Below the pieces are notes generated by a model. It was given only the letters and a program-made list of their open reading frames with translations, searched no databases and had not been told where the DNA came from. Both the position numbers and the translations under genes were made by a program. Below are positions 27,065 to 35,512 of a stretch of DNA of 64,000 nucleotides, piece after piece. Within the stretch, counting starts at the first letter, position 1. Each line of letters opens with the position of its first letter. Source of the DNA: Sphaerisporangium corydalis. GTDB lineage: Bacteria; Actinomycetota; Actinomycetes; Streptosporangiales; Streptosporangiaceae. The stretch spans positions 197,355 through 261,354 of the forward strand of contig NZ_JANZYP010000004.1 in NCBI RefSeq assembly GCF_025506355.1, written 5' to 3'.

Positions 27065-28255
27065 TCAGCGCCAGCTTCGTCCGCAGACGGCCCTCAGGTC
27101 CCAGGCGGACGGCACGTCGAGACCGGTGAGCGCCGGTGAGAGGATCGGCGCGCCGGTCGGGCGCACCAGGAGATTGGGCAGGTGGCCGTCGCGGGTGAGC
27201 CGCCCGGTCGGTTCGTCCAGCCGGAAGCCGAGCGAGGGAAGGGCCGCGCGCCGGGCGTCGCCGATGTCGCGCGCCCACATATCGATGGACGGACCTGGCA
27301 GCACCGACAGGGCCGCCGCCAGCAGGTCCGTCCAGACGTCGTCGCCGGTCGCCTCGCACTCGACGATCGTGGTCGGCGCCCCGTCCTGCGCCGGTCCTGG
27401 CCGGTGCGCGACCAGGTAACCGGCCGGCGCCCTCGCCCCTGCGGCCCCGGCGCGCCCCCGTCCGGTAACGGGCGGTTCCGGTCCGATGCCGTCCCGCTCC
27501 GGTCCGTGGCCCGGCGGTTCAGGTTCGGTTCCGGGAGGTTCCGCGACGAGGTGGAAGTAGCGGGCGAGCGGGTTCTGGTTCCGCCACGTCAGGTACTCGA
27601 GGTCGCGTACGTGCCGGATGCCCGCCTGGGACGGGAGCCCCGTGGCGAGCGCCGCCATCGCCCCCAGCCCGTCCGCCCCGGCCGCCCGGATCCGCAGCCC
27701 GGACCGCACCCCCCACAAGACGGCTGGCGCCTGGGAGGCGGTCGGGGTCTGGGAGGCGGTCGGGGTCTGGGAAACAGCCAAGGTCGGGGAGTCGGCCAGG
27801 GTCTGGGAGAGGGTCGGGGGCGCGGAGGCGGTGGGCCAGGGGCCGATGGCGCGCCAGCCCTGCATGAGCATGGCGGGCCCGGCCGGCTGGTCGCCGAAGT
27901 CGAGCAGCCAGGGCACCCCGTCGCCGCGCAACCGATCCACCAGGTCGTCGAGCATCCGCCCGAACAGGGGACCGCCGCGATGCGCGGGCGCCACCACGGT
28001 GTCGGCCAGGCAGGGCAGCATCACCCGCGCCCCGCCCACCTCCCACATGGCGCCGAAGGCGCCCACCATCCCGGCCAGCTCCGCGCCCGCCCACGCCAGC
28101 GTGACGTACCGGTGGTCCAGGTAGGGGTTACGCCGGTACTTCCAGTCGAGGTAGTCCCCGTTCCCGCGCGGTCCCCCGCCCCACAGCAGCTCCTGGAACC
28201 GGGTGACCTCGTCCCGATGACGTGGCTCGTACGCCGTGATCCGGTAGGACGTCAT
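27065..28255 (-). CDS. GNAT-family N-acyltransferase
   Basis: 396 residues. N-terminal GNAT features: YRITAYEPRHRDEVTRFQELLW, DYLDWKYRRNPY, LPCLADTVVAPAHRGGPLFGRML for acyl-CoA or acyl-carrier binding. A second, degenerate half follows (LEYLTWRNQNPLARYFHLVA, then VECEATGDDVWTDLLAAAL), so this may be a tandem GNAT. Between the halves is a Ser/Gln/Thr/Pro repeat (SQTPTA units, ~residue 150-175), plus another Pro/Glu-rich insert (~255). Last gene of the operon starting at 32282, 21 bases after a carrier protein, which suggests transfer of an aminoacyl group from that carrier to an amine (inference). Confidence 0.8.
   Translation of the reverse strand: MTSYRITAYEPRHRDEVTRFQELLWGGGPRGNGDYLDWKYRRNPYLDHRYVTLAWAGAELAGMVGAFGAMWEVGGARVMLPCLADTVVAPAHRGGPLFGRMLDDLVDRLRGDGVPWLLDFGDQPAGPAMLMQGWRAIGPWPTASAPPTLSQTLADSPTLAVSQTPTASQTPTASQAPAVLWGVRSGLRIRAAGADGLGAMAALATGLPSQAGIRHVRDLEYLTWRNQNPLARYFHLVAEPPGTEPEPPGHGPERDGIGPEPPVTGRGRAGAAGARAPAGYLVAHRPGPAQDGAPTTIVECEATGDDVWTDLLAAALSVLPGPSIDMWARDIGDARRAALPSLGFRLDEPTGRLTRDGHLPNLLVRPTGAPILSPALTGLDVPSAWDLRAVCGRSWR
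27721..27815. repeat. In-frame tandem repeats in the GNAT gene
   Basis: Units close to GTCTGGGAGGCGGTCGGG are repeated four to five times with decay and encode SQTPTA-like repeats between the two GNAT halves. Confidence 0.75.
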
Positions 28256-28276
28256 CGCCGCGCCCCGGCGGGGACG

Positions 28277-28555
28277 TCACGTCGCGGCATGGTCGCCGGC
28301 CGGTTGTCGTGCCGCGCGCTTGTCGCGGACGAACCCCGCGATGCGCTCGATCGTCCGGAAATGGTCCAATCGCAGGTCGGCGGACCGGACCTCGATCCCG
28401 AACTCGTCCTCCAGCAGGGCGAAGAGCCGCATGAACCCCATCGAGTCGATCAGCCCGCTCGCGACGATGTCGGTCGTGTCGTCCGGCGGGTCCACGAACA
28501 TCGAGTCGCGCATCAGCGCCGCGACGCGCCCGGCGACCGAATCGTCCCCTCTCAT
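28277..28555 (-). CDS. Free-standing peptidyl/aminoacyl carrier protein
   Basis: 92 residues from ATG 28555, overlapping the adenylation gene's TGA (ATGA). Pattern VAALMRDSMF ... IVASGLIDSMGFMRLFALLEDEFGIEV is a carrier four-helix bundle. Ser38 in LIDSMGF takes the phosphopantetheine arm. The acidic face and DltC-like sequence suit loading by the adenylation enzyme immediately upstream. The GNAT that follows is the likely acceptor enzyme. Confidence 0.9.
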   Translation of the reverse strand: MRGDDSVAGRVAALMRDSMFVDPPDDTTDIVASGLIDSMGFMRLFALLEDEFGIEVRSADLRLDHFRTIERIAGFVRDKRAARQPAGDHAAT

Positions 28556-30276
28556 GCCCCGACCTCCCTCTCCAAGGACCCACGCGTATCCGCGCACCGA
28601 TCGGCGGACCCCGGCCCGGCCGGGCGCCGATCGGCGTCCGGGGACCCGTGCCCGGACGGGCGCCGAGTGGCGTCCAGAAAGCGGTGTTCGATCGCGCGGT
28701 GGTCGGTCTTCCCGTTCGGGGTCATCGGCATCGAGTCGAGGACCAGCCAGCGCGTCGGCACCATGTACGGCGGCAGGGTGCCCGCGAGCTCGGCCCGCAG
28801 TTCGGCCGGGCCGCGACCCCCGCCCGGCACGGGCACGTACGCCGCGCAGATCTCGGTCCCCTCGAAGCCGTCGCCGGACACCGCGACCACCGCCCCGGCG
28901 GACAGCCCGCGCACCCGGCCGAGCGCGACGGCGATCTCGTCCAGCTCGACACGGTGACCGCGCGCCTTGACCTGGCGGTCCGCCCTGCCGTGGAAGTGGA
29001 AGACGCCCTCGGCGTCCATGGCGGCCAGGTCGCCGGTGCGGTACCAGCGTTCGCCCCCGGGGGCCTCACGGAAGGCGGCGGCGGTCGCGGCCGGATCCCG
29101 CCAGTAGCCGGGGCTCAGCCCCGCGCCGGCGATGTGCAGGTCGCCGACGACGCCGGGCGCGAGCGGCGCCAGGTCCGCGCCGAGCACGGCGAGCCGCTCC
29201 CCGGGGATCGCCCGGCCGATCGGGACCGGCGGCGCGCCCGGCCCCGGGACCGACGTCAGGGTGTGGTGGCTGCTCGCGATCGTCGTCTCGGTGGGACCGT
29301 AGACGTTGGTCAGCTCGACGTGCGGGAGCCGTTCCATCCAGTAGCGCACGGCGGCGGCCGGGAACACCTCCCCCACCCAGATGAGCCGGCGCAGGTCGGG
29401 AAAGTCCCCGTACGCCACCACGTCCCGGCGCGCCATCTGCACCAGCACGGACGGGACGGAGAACCACTGCGTCAGCCCGGTCCGCCGGAGGAAGTCCGCG
29501 GTCAGGCTCGGCAGCAGGTTGGCGTGCGGCGGCACCAGGTACAGCCGGGCGCCGGAGGTCAGCGCACCGAAGACGTCCCACACCGAGATGTCGAAGTGCA
29601 GCGGCGCGTGCCCCGAGACGCGGTCGCCGGGCCCGAGCCCGAAGCGCGTGTTCGCCCACGACGTGAAGTGCCGCACGCTCGCGTGGGTGACCGGCACCCC
29701 CTTCGGCTCGCCCGTCGAGCCGGACGTGAACATGATGTAGGCAAGGTCGCCGGCGTCGCCGCGCACCGGCGGCGGCTCGGCGGGGCCGTCGTCGAGGCCG
29801 ACCGGGACCACGGGCGGGCGCACCGCCGCCGGCGCGGTGAAGTCCTCGGGGACCGGGCCGAGCCACAGCACGCCGCGCACGCTCGACGGGCCCGCCTCGT
29901 CCAGGCACCCCGCCACCAGGCCGGACACGCCCGGGTCGGCGACCACCCAGCACGGCCCGCACCGGCGCAGCACCCGGCCGAGCCTGCGGGCGGGGCTCGC
30001 GGTGTCCATCGGGACGTAGCACGCCCCCGACTTCAGGACCCCGAGGACGGCCACGATCGCCGAGACGGACTTCGGCACCATCAGGCAGACCCGGTCGCCC
30101 GGCCCCACCCCCTGGTCGACCAGGGCCCGGGCGAGCCGGTTCGCCCGGTTCTCCAGTTCGCCGTACCCGCACTCGGCGGCGCCGTCCACGACGGCGCGGG
30201 CGCCGGGATCGCGCTCGGCCTGGGCGGACACCAGCAGTTCGAGTCGGCCGCGACCGCCTCGGTCTCCCCAGCTCAT
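28552..30276 (-). CDS. Stand-alone amino-acid adenylation enzyme
   Basis: 574 residues, RBS GGAAGGG before the ATG. A3 MFTSGSTGEPKGVPVTH, A4 HFDISVWDVFGAL, A5 NVYGPTETTIAS, A7 YRTGDLAAMD, A8 GRADRQVKARGHRVEL, A10 PMTPNGKTDHRAIE. The conserved A4 Asp indicates an alpha-amino acid. No thiolation domain is fused: the C-terminal ~45 residues are Gly/Pro/Arg/Asp-rich repeats and the carrier is the next, overlapping gene. Same operon as the 647-residue unknown protein and the GNAT. Confidence 0.93.
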   Translation of the reverse strand: MSWGDRGGRGRLELLVSAQAERDPGARAVVDGAAECGYGELENRANRLARALVDQGVGPGDRVCLMVPKSVSAIVAVLGVLKSGACYVPMDTASPARRLGRVLRRCGPCWVVADPGVSGLVAGCLDEAGPSSVRGVLWLGPVPEDFTAPAAVRPPVVPVGLDDGPAEPPPVRGDAGDLAYIMFTSGSTGEPKGVPVTHASVRHFTSWANTRFGLGPGDRVSGHAPLHFDISVWDVFGALTSGARLYLVPPHANLLPSLTADFLRRTGLTQWFSVPSVLVQMARRDVVAYGDFPDLRRLIWVGEVFPAAAVRYWMERLPHVELTNVYGPTETTIASSHHTLTSVPGPGAPPVPIGRAIPGERLAVLGADLAPLAPGVVGDLHIAGAGLSPGYWRDPAATAAAFREAPGGERWYRTGDLAAMDAEGVFHFHGRADRQVKARGHRVELDEIAVALGRVRGLSAGAVVAVSGDGFEGTEICAAYVPVPGGGRGPAELRAELAGTLPPYMVPTRWLVLDSMPMTPNGKTDHRAIEHRFLDATRRPSGHGSPDADRRPAGPGSADRCADTRGSLEREVGA

Positions 30277-30338
30277 CGTCTCGGTACCCTTCCGGTCCGG
30301 TGTCGTCGTACCCGGCCGGTGAGCGGCCGGGCGGTGCG

Positions 30339-32282
30339 TCAGGCCAGCTTCAGCATCGTCAGCGATGCGACGTAGACCCCGTCCAGCAGGGCGACGAAGA
30401 TCCCGGTGTGGGTGTCGGGCCGAGGGGTGTACAAGCGCAGGTCGACGGGGACCCGCAGCCGGTGGACCTCGCCCGCGCCCACCTCGGCGCCCGTGCTCCA
30501 GGCGGGCGGCAGCCCGAGGGCGCTGCGGGCCTTGAACGCGAACCCCGCGCCTCCGCGCACGGTCTCGCCGCCGAGGTTGGCGATCTCCCTCTCGACGTAC
30601 GCGGTCGTACCCCGGGCGGCGTCCACGTCCAGCACCCCGCTCATGGTGATGGACGGGTCGCCCGGTTCCGTGGTCCACCACAGGTCCCCGCACCGCCGGC
30701 AGACCAGCGTCGTCACGTGGACGTCCTCCTCGACGCGGTGCCGGAGGCGGAGCAGGGCGGCCGTCGCCCTGCCGCAGTTGGGGCACACCTCGTCGGTCCT
30801 GCCGACCTGACGCAGGCCACCGAAGGCGCCGCCGGCGAAGTCCCATCCGGAGGTGTATATCCGGCCGGCCAGCGATTCGGCGGCGCGCCGCTGCACCTCG
30901 GCCAGGTCGGCCGCGACGGCGGCGGCCGATCGGGCCGTCCCGGGGTCGAGCAGGTCACGGCAGATCTCGCGGACGCGCGCGCGGATCGCGTCGACCTCGG
31001 CCTCGTCGATCTCCAGCCCGAACCAGCACAGGCGTTCCAGCCGGGGCACGACCACACCGTTCAGCCGCCGCAACGACGCGACCACGCCCTCGTCCTCCCG
31101 CCTCCGCGGACCACCGCCCGTACCGCGACCCTCAGGGCCGGCGTCAGAACGCGACCCTGCGCCGGGGCCAGGATCGGGACCGGGACGCGACCCGCTGCCG
31201 AGGTCGGGGCCAGGACCAGGACGCAGGGTGAGACCAGGGTCGCCCAGCAGGCCGAACCTGGTCAGATCACCTTGGATCGGATACCCGTGCTCGTTCATGC
31301 GGCGGACCACCTCGCCGAGCGGCACACCGTCCGCCAGCGCGTCCTCCAGCTCCACCTGGGCGCGGGCATGCTCCAGGTGGAGGCCCACCGCCCCGATCAC
31401 CGCCACCGCCGTCCCGTCAAGGAAGCCGAGCCCAAGACCGATGTCCGTCGGATAGGCGTTGACCCCGACGGCGACGGACGCGCAGCTCTGCGCCATCACC
31501 AGCGTCGCGTGCAGGTCCCGTGCGGGCAGGCGGTCCGATTCGCCCAGGTCTCGGCGGAAGCACCCTTCGCCCCGCAGGCAGGGCGTGGCCCGCAGTCCGG
31601 GGGCCACCGGCCGGGGCACGACGTCCAGGGCGTCCGAGCGCCCGCAGATGATGCCGTCGACCAGGCCGGCGCAGCACTCGCGGCCGTAGGTGCGCAGGAC
31701 GAGGAGCCGTACCCGGTTCGCGCGTACGTGGCCGAACTCGGCGAGTTCGAGCGCGTCCGCCTCCCCGGCGCCGGGCAGCATCGGGTGCGAGCCGACGAAC
31801 ACCCTGTCCTCGCCGGCCGCCTCGACGGTCAGCGTGCGGTAGACCAGGCAGGCCAGCGACTCCTCGGTGCGGCCCGTGACCACGCCGACGGGACTGCCCG
31901 CGGCCCCGGGCCAGTCCCCGGCCTCGGACAGCTCGCCGGCGAGCCCCACGACCGCGACCGTCTCTTCGGGACGGGCGGCCAGCTCGGCGGTCAGGCGTCC
32001 GGCGGGAACATGCCGGTGCGGGCGGCCGGTCGCGGTGGCGAGCATCCACCCTGCGGCCGCGCCGAACTCGCCTCCCGCCGACAGCACCAGCCCCGGCCGG
32101 GCCTCCGGCACGACGGTAGGCAGCACGCCCTGCGGGAACAGCGACACGTACCGGTCCAGCGCGGGCCCCTCGAGCAGCGGGAACGGCCGATCCACCGTCC
32201 ACTCCCCGGCCCGCCGCAGGAACTCCCCCCGGTCACGGCACAGGCGGACGGCCGAGCCCACCGTCCCGACGACGCCGCCCAC
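30339..32282 (-). CDS. Unknown 647-residue protein with caspase-like features and a zinc ribbon
   Basis: GTG 32282 with GGGGAGG five bases ahead. I do not recognise the family. Residues ~90-310 alternate hydrophobic strands and helices and end in RFGLLGDPGLTL; a GDP-L block at the end of the fold recalls CHAT/C25 clan CD peptidases. Candidate cysteines are in TYGRECCAGLVDGIICG and MAQSCASVAVGVNA, but a clear His-Cys dyad is not assignable. Residues ~320-360 are a Pro/Gly/Ser/Asp repeat. Residues ~490-545 carry CPNC ... CRRCGDLWW, a four-Cys zinc ribbon, then a beta-rich C-terminus. First gene of the box C operon with a carrier protein, adenylation enzyme and GNAT, so a role on a carrier-bound or peptide substrate is likely. 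Conserved co-occurrence should be tested. Confidence 0.8.
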   Translation of the reverse strand: MGGVVGTVGSAVRLCRDRGEFLRRAGEWTVDRPFPLLEGPALDRYVSLFPQGVLPTVVPEARPGLVLSAGGEFGAAAGWMLATATGRPHRHVPAGRLTAELAARPEETVAVVGLAGELSEAGDWPGAAGSPVGVVTGRTEESLACLVYRTLTVEAAGEDRVFVGSHPMLPGAGEADALELAEFGHVRANRVRLLVLRTYGRECCAGLVDGIICGRSDALDVVPRPVAPGLRATPCLRGEGCFRRDLGESDRLPARDLHATLVMAQSCASVAVGVNAYPTDIGLGLGFLDGTAVAVIGAVGLHLEHARAQVELEDALADGVPLGEVVRRMNEHGYPIQGDLTRFGLLGDPGLTLRPGPGPDLGSGSRPGPDPGPGAGSRSDAGPEGRGTGGGPRRREDEGVVASLRRLNGVVVPRLERLCWFGLEIDEAEVDAIRARVREICRDLLDPGTARSAAAVAADLAEVQRRAAESLAGRIYTSGWDFAGGAFGGLRQVGRTDEVCPNCGRATAALLRLRHRVEEDVHVTTLVCRRCGDLWWTTEPGDPSITMSGVLDVDAARGTTAYVEREIANLGGETVRGGAGFAFKARSALGLPPAWSTGAEVGAGEVHRLRVPVDLRLYTPRPDTHTGIFVALLDGVYVASLTMLKLA

Positions 32283-32342
32283 AATGCCTCCCCCGCTGAC
32301 CGCTCCCGAATCGGCATCCGAAACCCTCGGCGACCGTCCTCG

Positions 32343-32374
32343 AGAGTCCCACCCGACATTGCAGCGCCATTGCA
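32343..32374 (-). promoter_or_regulatory. SARP box C and -10 of the unknown/adenylation/carrier/GNAT operon
   Basis: Minus strand TGCAATG-GCGC-TGCAATG (32374-32357), the most regular of the three, then TCGGGTGG, then GACTCT (32348-32343). Start of transcription expected ~55 bases before the GTG. The rest of the 388-bp divergent gap to 32670 is relatively AT-rich and holds the exonuclease promoter, but no gene. Confidence 0.78.
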
Positions 32375-32670
32375 GCCGAATATCGGGGACGACCGGCCCG
32401 GTGGACCGCCTGCCGGCGAAGCCGTTCAGATTTCAGCGAGGTACCCGGCCTGGTGACGCTTTCATCATCCTGACCCGGACCGGGGTATTCATCAGGACAA
32501 ATCACCATAAAACCAAGCAATACCCATCACCGACCTCGGTCGCATTTCACCATTCCGGCGCGAGCGAATCCCCGCTCCTGTCACGAGCCGATCACAGTGC
32601 GCGCATCGGCATTTCCCCTTTCCCTCGATCGTGGAATCGTCGATGACGTCCGCTGCGGAAAGGGGAAGAA

Positions 32671-33882
32671 ATGGCGAATGAGCCGGTCGGTTACGCCGTT
32701 CTCGATCTGGAGACCACCGGCCTGCGGCCCTCATGGCACGACCGGATCGTCGAGGTCGGCATCGTCCATCTCGACCCGTCCGGGGAACCCACCGGCGAAT
32801 GGGGCACGCTGGTGAATCCCGAGCGCGACCTGGGCCCTCGGCACATCCACGGCATCGACGCCGCCGACATCCGCCACGCCCCGAGGTTCGCCGAAATCGC
32901 CGGGACCCTGACCGGCCTGCTGCGCGGCCGTGCCCTCGTGGCGCACAACCTCCGATTCGACCTGGGCTTCCTGCGACACGAGTTCGCTCTCGTCGGTGCG
33001 CCGCCCCTTTCCCTTGACGGGCTGGGCATCTGCACGATGACCGAGGCCACCCGGTTCCTCCCCCGCGCCCCGCGCAACCTCGCCGGGTGCTGCGCCGAGG
33101 CCGGGATCCCCCTCGACGGTCACCACGACGCGCTCGTGGACGCCCGCGCCACGGCCGGCCTCCTGCGTCACTACCTCGATCTGTCCCGTCCCGCCTCTCC
33201 GTGGCACCCGCACCTGCGTCACGCGGCCGGGGCCCGCTGGCCGGCGATCCCGGACACCGGCACGCCGTGGGTCCCGCGGGGCGTGGCCGCCGAACGCGAC
33301 GACCACTTCCTCGCACGTCTTGTCGACCGCCTCCCCCGGGCCTTCGAACCCGCGCAGGCCGACGCCTACCTCGCCCTCCTCGATCGGGTGCTCCTGGACC
33401 ACCACATCTCCGCGGGCGAGGCCGACGCCCTGGTGGAGCTCGCCACCCGGCTCGACCTGTGCCGCGCCGACGTGGAGCGGCTGCACAGCGACTATCTGGC
33501 GGCGCTCGCCCGGCTCGCCCAGGCCGACGGGGTCGTCACCCCCGGGGAGCGCCACGAACTCGAACTCGTCGCGCGCCTCCTGCGGATGCCCGCCCAGGCG
33601 GTCGCCGACGCCCTCGCTTGCACGACCCCCGCCGTGCCGCTCACCCGGTACGCCCTCCGGCCGGGCGACCTGGTCGCCTTCACCGGCGACATGGACGGCG
33701 GGCGCGAGGCCTGGGAGGAACGCGCCTGCCGGGCCGGTTACGTGTCCCACCCCAACGTGACAAAAAGGGTCCGCCTGCTGGTCGCGGCCGACCCTGACAC
33801 CCTGTCCGGCAAGGCGCGCAAGGCCCGGGGCTACGGGATCCCCATCGTCACCCCCGCCGCCTTCGCCCGCCTGATCGAGTGA
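32671..33882 (+). CDS. DnaQ-like DEDDh exonuclease with C-terminal BRCT-like domain
   Basis: 403 residues, RBS GGGGAAG before the ATG. Exo motifs: LDLETTGLRP (Exo I), AHNLRFDLGFLRHEF (Exo II) and HHDALVDARATAGLL (Exo III), i.e. the DEDDh set of 3'-5' exonucleases such as the DNA polymerase III epsilon subunit. Residues ~215-320 are helical, TerB-like (LDRVLLDHHISAGEADALVE; ADGVVTPGERHELELV). Residues ~330-403 look like a BRCT domain (DLVAFTGDMDGG, KVRLLVAAD-like strand, KARKARGYGIPIVT). Found widely in actinobacteria and probably acts in DNA repair. Not part of the biosynthetic operons. Confidence 0.88.
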   Translation: MANEPVGYAVLDLETTGLRPSWHDRIVEVGIVHLDPSGEPTGEWGTLVNPERDLGPRHIHGIDAADIRHAPRFAEIAGTLTGLLRGRALVAHNLRFDLGFLRHEFALVGAPPLSLDGLGICTMTEATRFLPRAPRNLAGCCAEAGIPLDGHHDALVDARATAGLLRHYLDLSRPASPWHPHLRHAAGARWPAIPDTGTPWVPRGVAAERDDHFLARLVDRLPRAFEPAQADAYLALLDRVLLDHHISAGEADALVELATRLDLCRADVERLHSDYLAALARLAQADGVVTPGERHELELVARLLRMPAQAVADALACTTPAVPLTRYALRPGDLVAFTGDMDGGREAWEERACRAGYVSHPNVTKRVRLLVAADPDTLSGKARKARGYGIPIVTPAAFARLIE

Positions 33883-33961
33883 CCCGGGCAGGGGTTCCGG
33901 TGCTCGCGTGTGATGGTGGGGGGCCGCCGCGCGCGTAGGGGGTGGTTATGCTTGCGCGCCA

Positions 33962-34423
33962 ATGGACGCGGTGAAGTTCCTTCTCCTTGTCGTGCTGTTG
34001 CTGCTCGGGCTGGCATGGCCGGTGGGCGTGGTGGCCGTCCTCGTGCTGGTGGTGTCGGCCGTGCTCGCCCTTCTCGGTGAACGCCGGGCGGCGGGCCGCG
34101 CGGGGTGGACGCTGGCCGCCGCGGCGGCGTGCACGGCGGTCACCGCCTACGCGTACGGGCTGAGGACGACCACCGCCGGGGCGTGGACCGACCCCGACGA
34201 CCGCTGCGCGCTCGCGAGTCCGGGAACCTACGCGTACGGCCACCGCGGCCCCGCCGGCGGATCGCAGAGCATGTGGCCGCTGCACGACACCACGTGCGGC
34301 GCCGATCTGGTCCCCGGTTTCGTCAACCCCCTGGTGACCGGGGCGGTACTGCTGTTCGCCGTGCTCGTGGTGTACATGACGGCGACGAGAATCAGGTCCC
34401 GCCACCGTCTGCGGACCGGCTGA
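33962..34423 (+). CDS. Small hypothetical membrane protein
   Basis: 153 residues with hydrophobic stretches at ~4-40 (one long or two close helices), ~48-66 and ~125-142. The loop between the last two contains two Cys, probably outside the membrane. No recognised family. No strong ribosome binding site; start ATG 33962 gives a standard membrane insertion signal. The stop lies 80 bases from the convergent ROK gene. Confidence 0.6.
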   Translation: MDAVKFLLLVVLLLLGLAWPVGVVAVLVLVVSAVLALLGERRAAGRAGWTLAAAAACTAVTAYAYGLRTTTAGAWTDPDDRCALASPGTYAYGHRGPAGGSQSMWPLHDTTCGADLVPGFVNPLVTGAVLLFAVLVVYMTATRIRSRHRLRTG

Positions 34424-34437
34424 CGGCGTTTCACCGA

Positions 34438-34449
34438 GACAACGTTGTC
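34438..34449. promoter_or_regulatory. LacI-type operator copy (GACAACGTTGTC) beyond the ROK gene
   Basis: Perfect 12-bp palindrome identical to the one at 35480, but placed between two convergent genes, 54 bases past the ROK stop and ~1.04 kb from the main operator. Could be an auxiliary operator for repressor looping. Confidence 0.6.
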
Positions 34450-34502
34450 AAGATCGAACGCGCCTGGTCAGAGCGGTTCGCGGCCGTGGGGGGTGCCGGG
34501 GG

Positions 34503-35459
34503 TCAGGTGGAGGAGGCGACGCCGCGGCCGGCGTAGGTGTCCGGGGCGAGGATCAGGGCGGCGGCGCCGGCCAGGCCGGCGGAGTTGCCGAGGGTCGCCG
34601 TCGTCACCGTCAGCCCGCGCAGGAAGGCCAGCCGGCCGTGTTCGGCGATGGCCGCGCGCAGCGGCGGGAAGAGCAGGTCGTGGGCGGCCGCGACGCCGCC
34701 GCCGATCACCACACGGGACAGGTCGCAGATGGCCGCCGTCGAGACGATGCCCGCCGCGAGCGCGCGGCCGGACCGCCGGAACGCCTCGCCCGCGTACGGG
34801 TCGCCGGCCCGCGCGGCGGCCGCGAGGTCCTGCCCGGCCGGCGCGGGGACGGGCGCCTTCCACCCGGCGCGCAGCGCCCAGGCGACCATGCTCGGCCCGC
34901 TGCTCATCGCCTCGACGCAGCCGCACCCGCCGCACGGACAGGGGGGGCCGTCCAGGTCGACGACCATGTGGCCGATGTGCCCGGCGTTGCCGCTCGGCCC
35001 GCAGAACAGGCGCCCGGCCTGGATCAGGCCGCCCCCGACGCCGGTGGAGACGACGATGCCCAGCAGGTCGTCCACGCCCTGCCCGGCGCCCCGCCAGTGC
35101 TCCCCCGCCGCCGCGCAGCCGCCGTCGCCGGCGAGCCGGACCGGGACCCCGGGGACCAGTTCGGCCATACGGCCCAGCAGCGGGAAGCGGCGCCAGGCCG
35201 GGATGTTGACCGGGCTGATCGAACCCTCAGGCAGGTGGATCGGGCCGGCCGAGCCGACGCCGACGCCGGCCACCCGCGCCGTGCCGGCCGCCGCGAGCAC
35301 CTCCGACACCAGAGCGGCCACCGGGCGCCAGACCGCCTCGGGGTCGGTGGACCCGGCCGTCGGCCGCACCCGGCGTTCGGTGACGGTCCCGTCGGCGGTG
35401 ACCAGGGCGGCGGCGACCTTGGTCCCGCCGATGTCGACGGCGAGGGCGAGATCGGACAC
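34503..35459 (-). CDS. ROK-family sugar kinase
   Basis: 318 residues from GTG 35459 (AGGAG ahead). ATP site LALAVDIGGTKVAAALV, catalytic region VRLAGDGGCAAAGEHWRG (Asp-Gly with the usual Asn replaced), and GHIGHMVVDLDG followed by the zinc motif CPCGGCGCVEAM. ROK kinases phosphorylate glucose, fructose, allose or N-acylaminosugars. The family catalytic motif is normally G-N-D-A-N; here it reads G-D-G-G-C, so the second Asn/Asp pair differs and activity should be confirmed. Divergent from the LacI gene across a shared operator. Confidence 0.88.
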   Translation of the reverse strand: MSDLALAVDIGGTKVAAALVTADGTVTERRVRPTAGSTDPEAVWRPVAALVSEVLAAAGTARVAGVGVGSAGPIHLPEGSISPVNIPAWRRFPLLGRMAELVPGVPVRLAGDGGCAAAGEHWRGAGQGVDDLLGIVVSTGVGGGLIQAGRLFCGPSGNAGHIGHMVVDLDGPPCPCGGCGCVEAMSSGPSMVAWALRAGWKAPVPAPAGQDLAAAARAGDPYAGEAFRRSGRALAAGIVSTAAICDLSRVVIGGGVAAAHDLLFPPLRAAIAEHGRLAFLRGLTVTTATLGNSAGLAGAAALILAPDTYAGRGVASST

Positions 35460-35479
35460 GAGAGGACTCCTATGGCTTG

Positions 35480-35491
35480 GACAACGTTGTC
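35480..35491. promoter_or_regulatory. LacI-type operator (GACAACGTTGTC) between the ROK and LacI genes
   Basis: Perfect 12-bp palindrome with a CG centre, the hallmark of LacI-family sites, 20 bases before the ROK start and ~20 before the repressor start. It probably represses both. Confidence 0.8.
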
Positions 35492-35512
35492 ACAATAGCG
35501 GCGGGTACCGAT

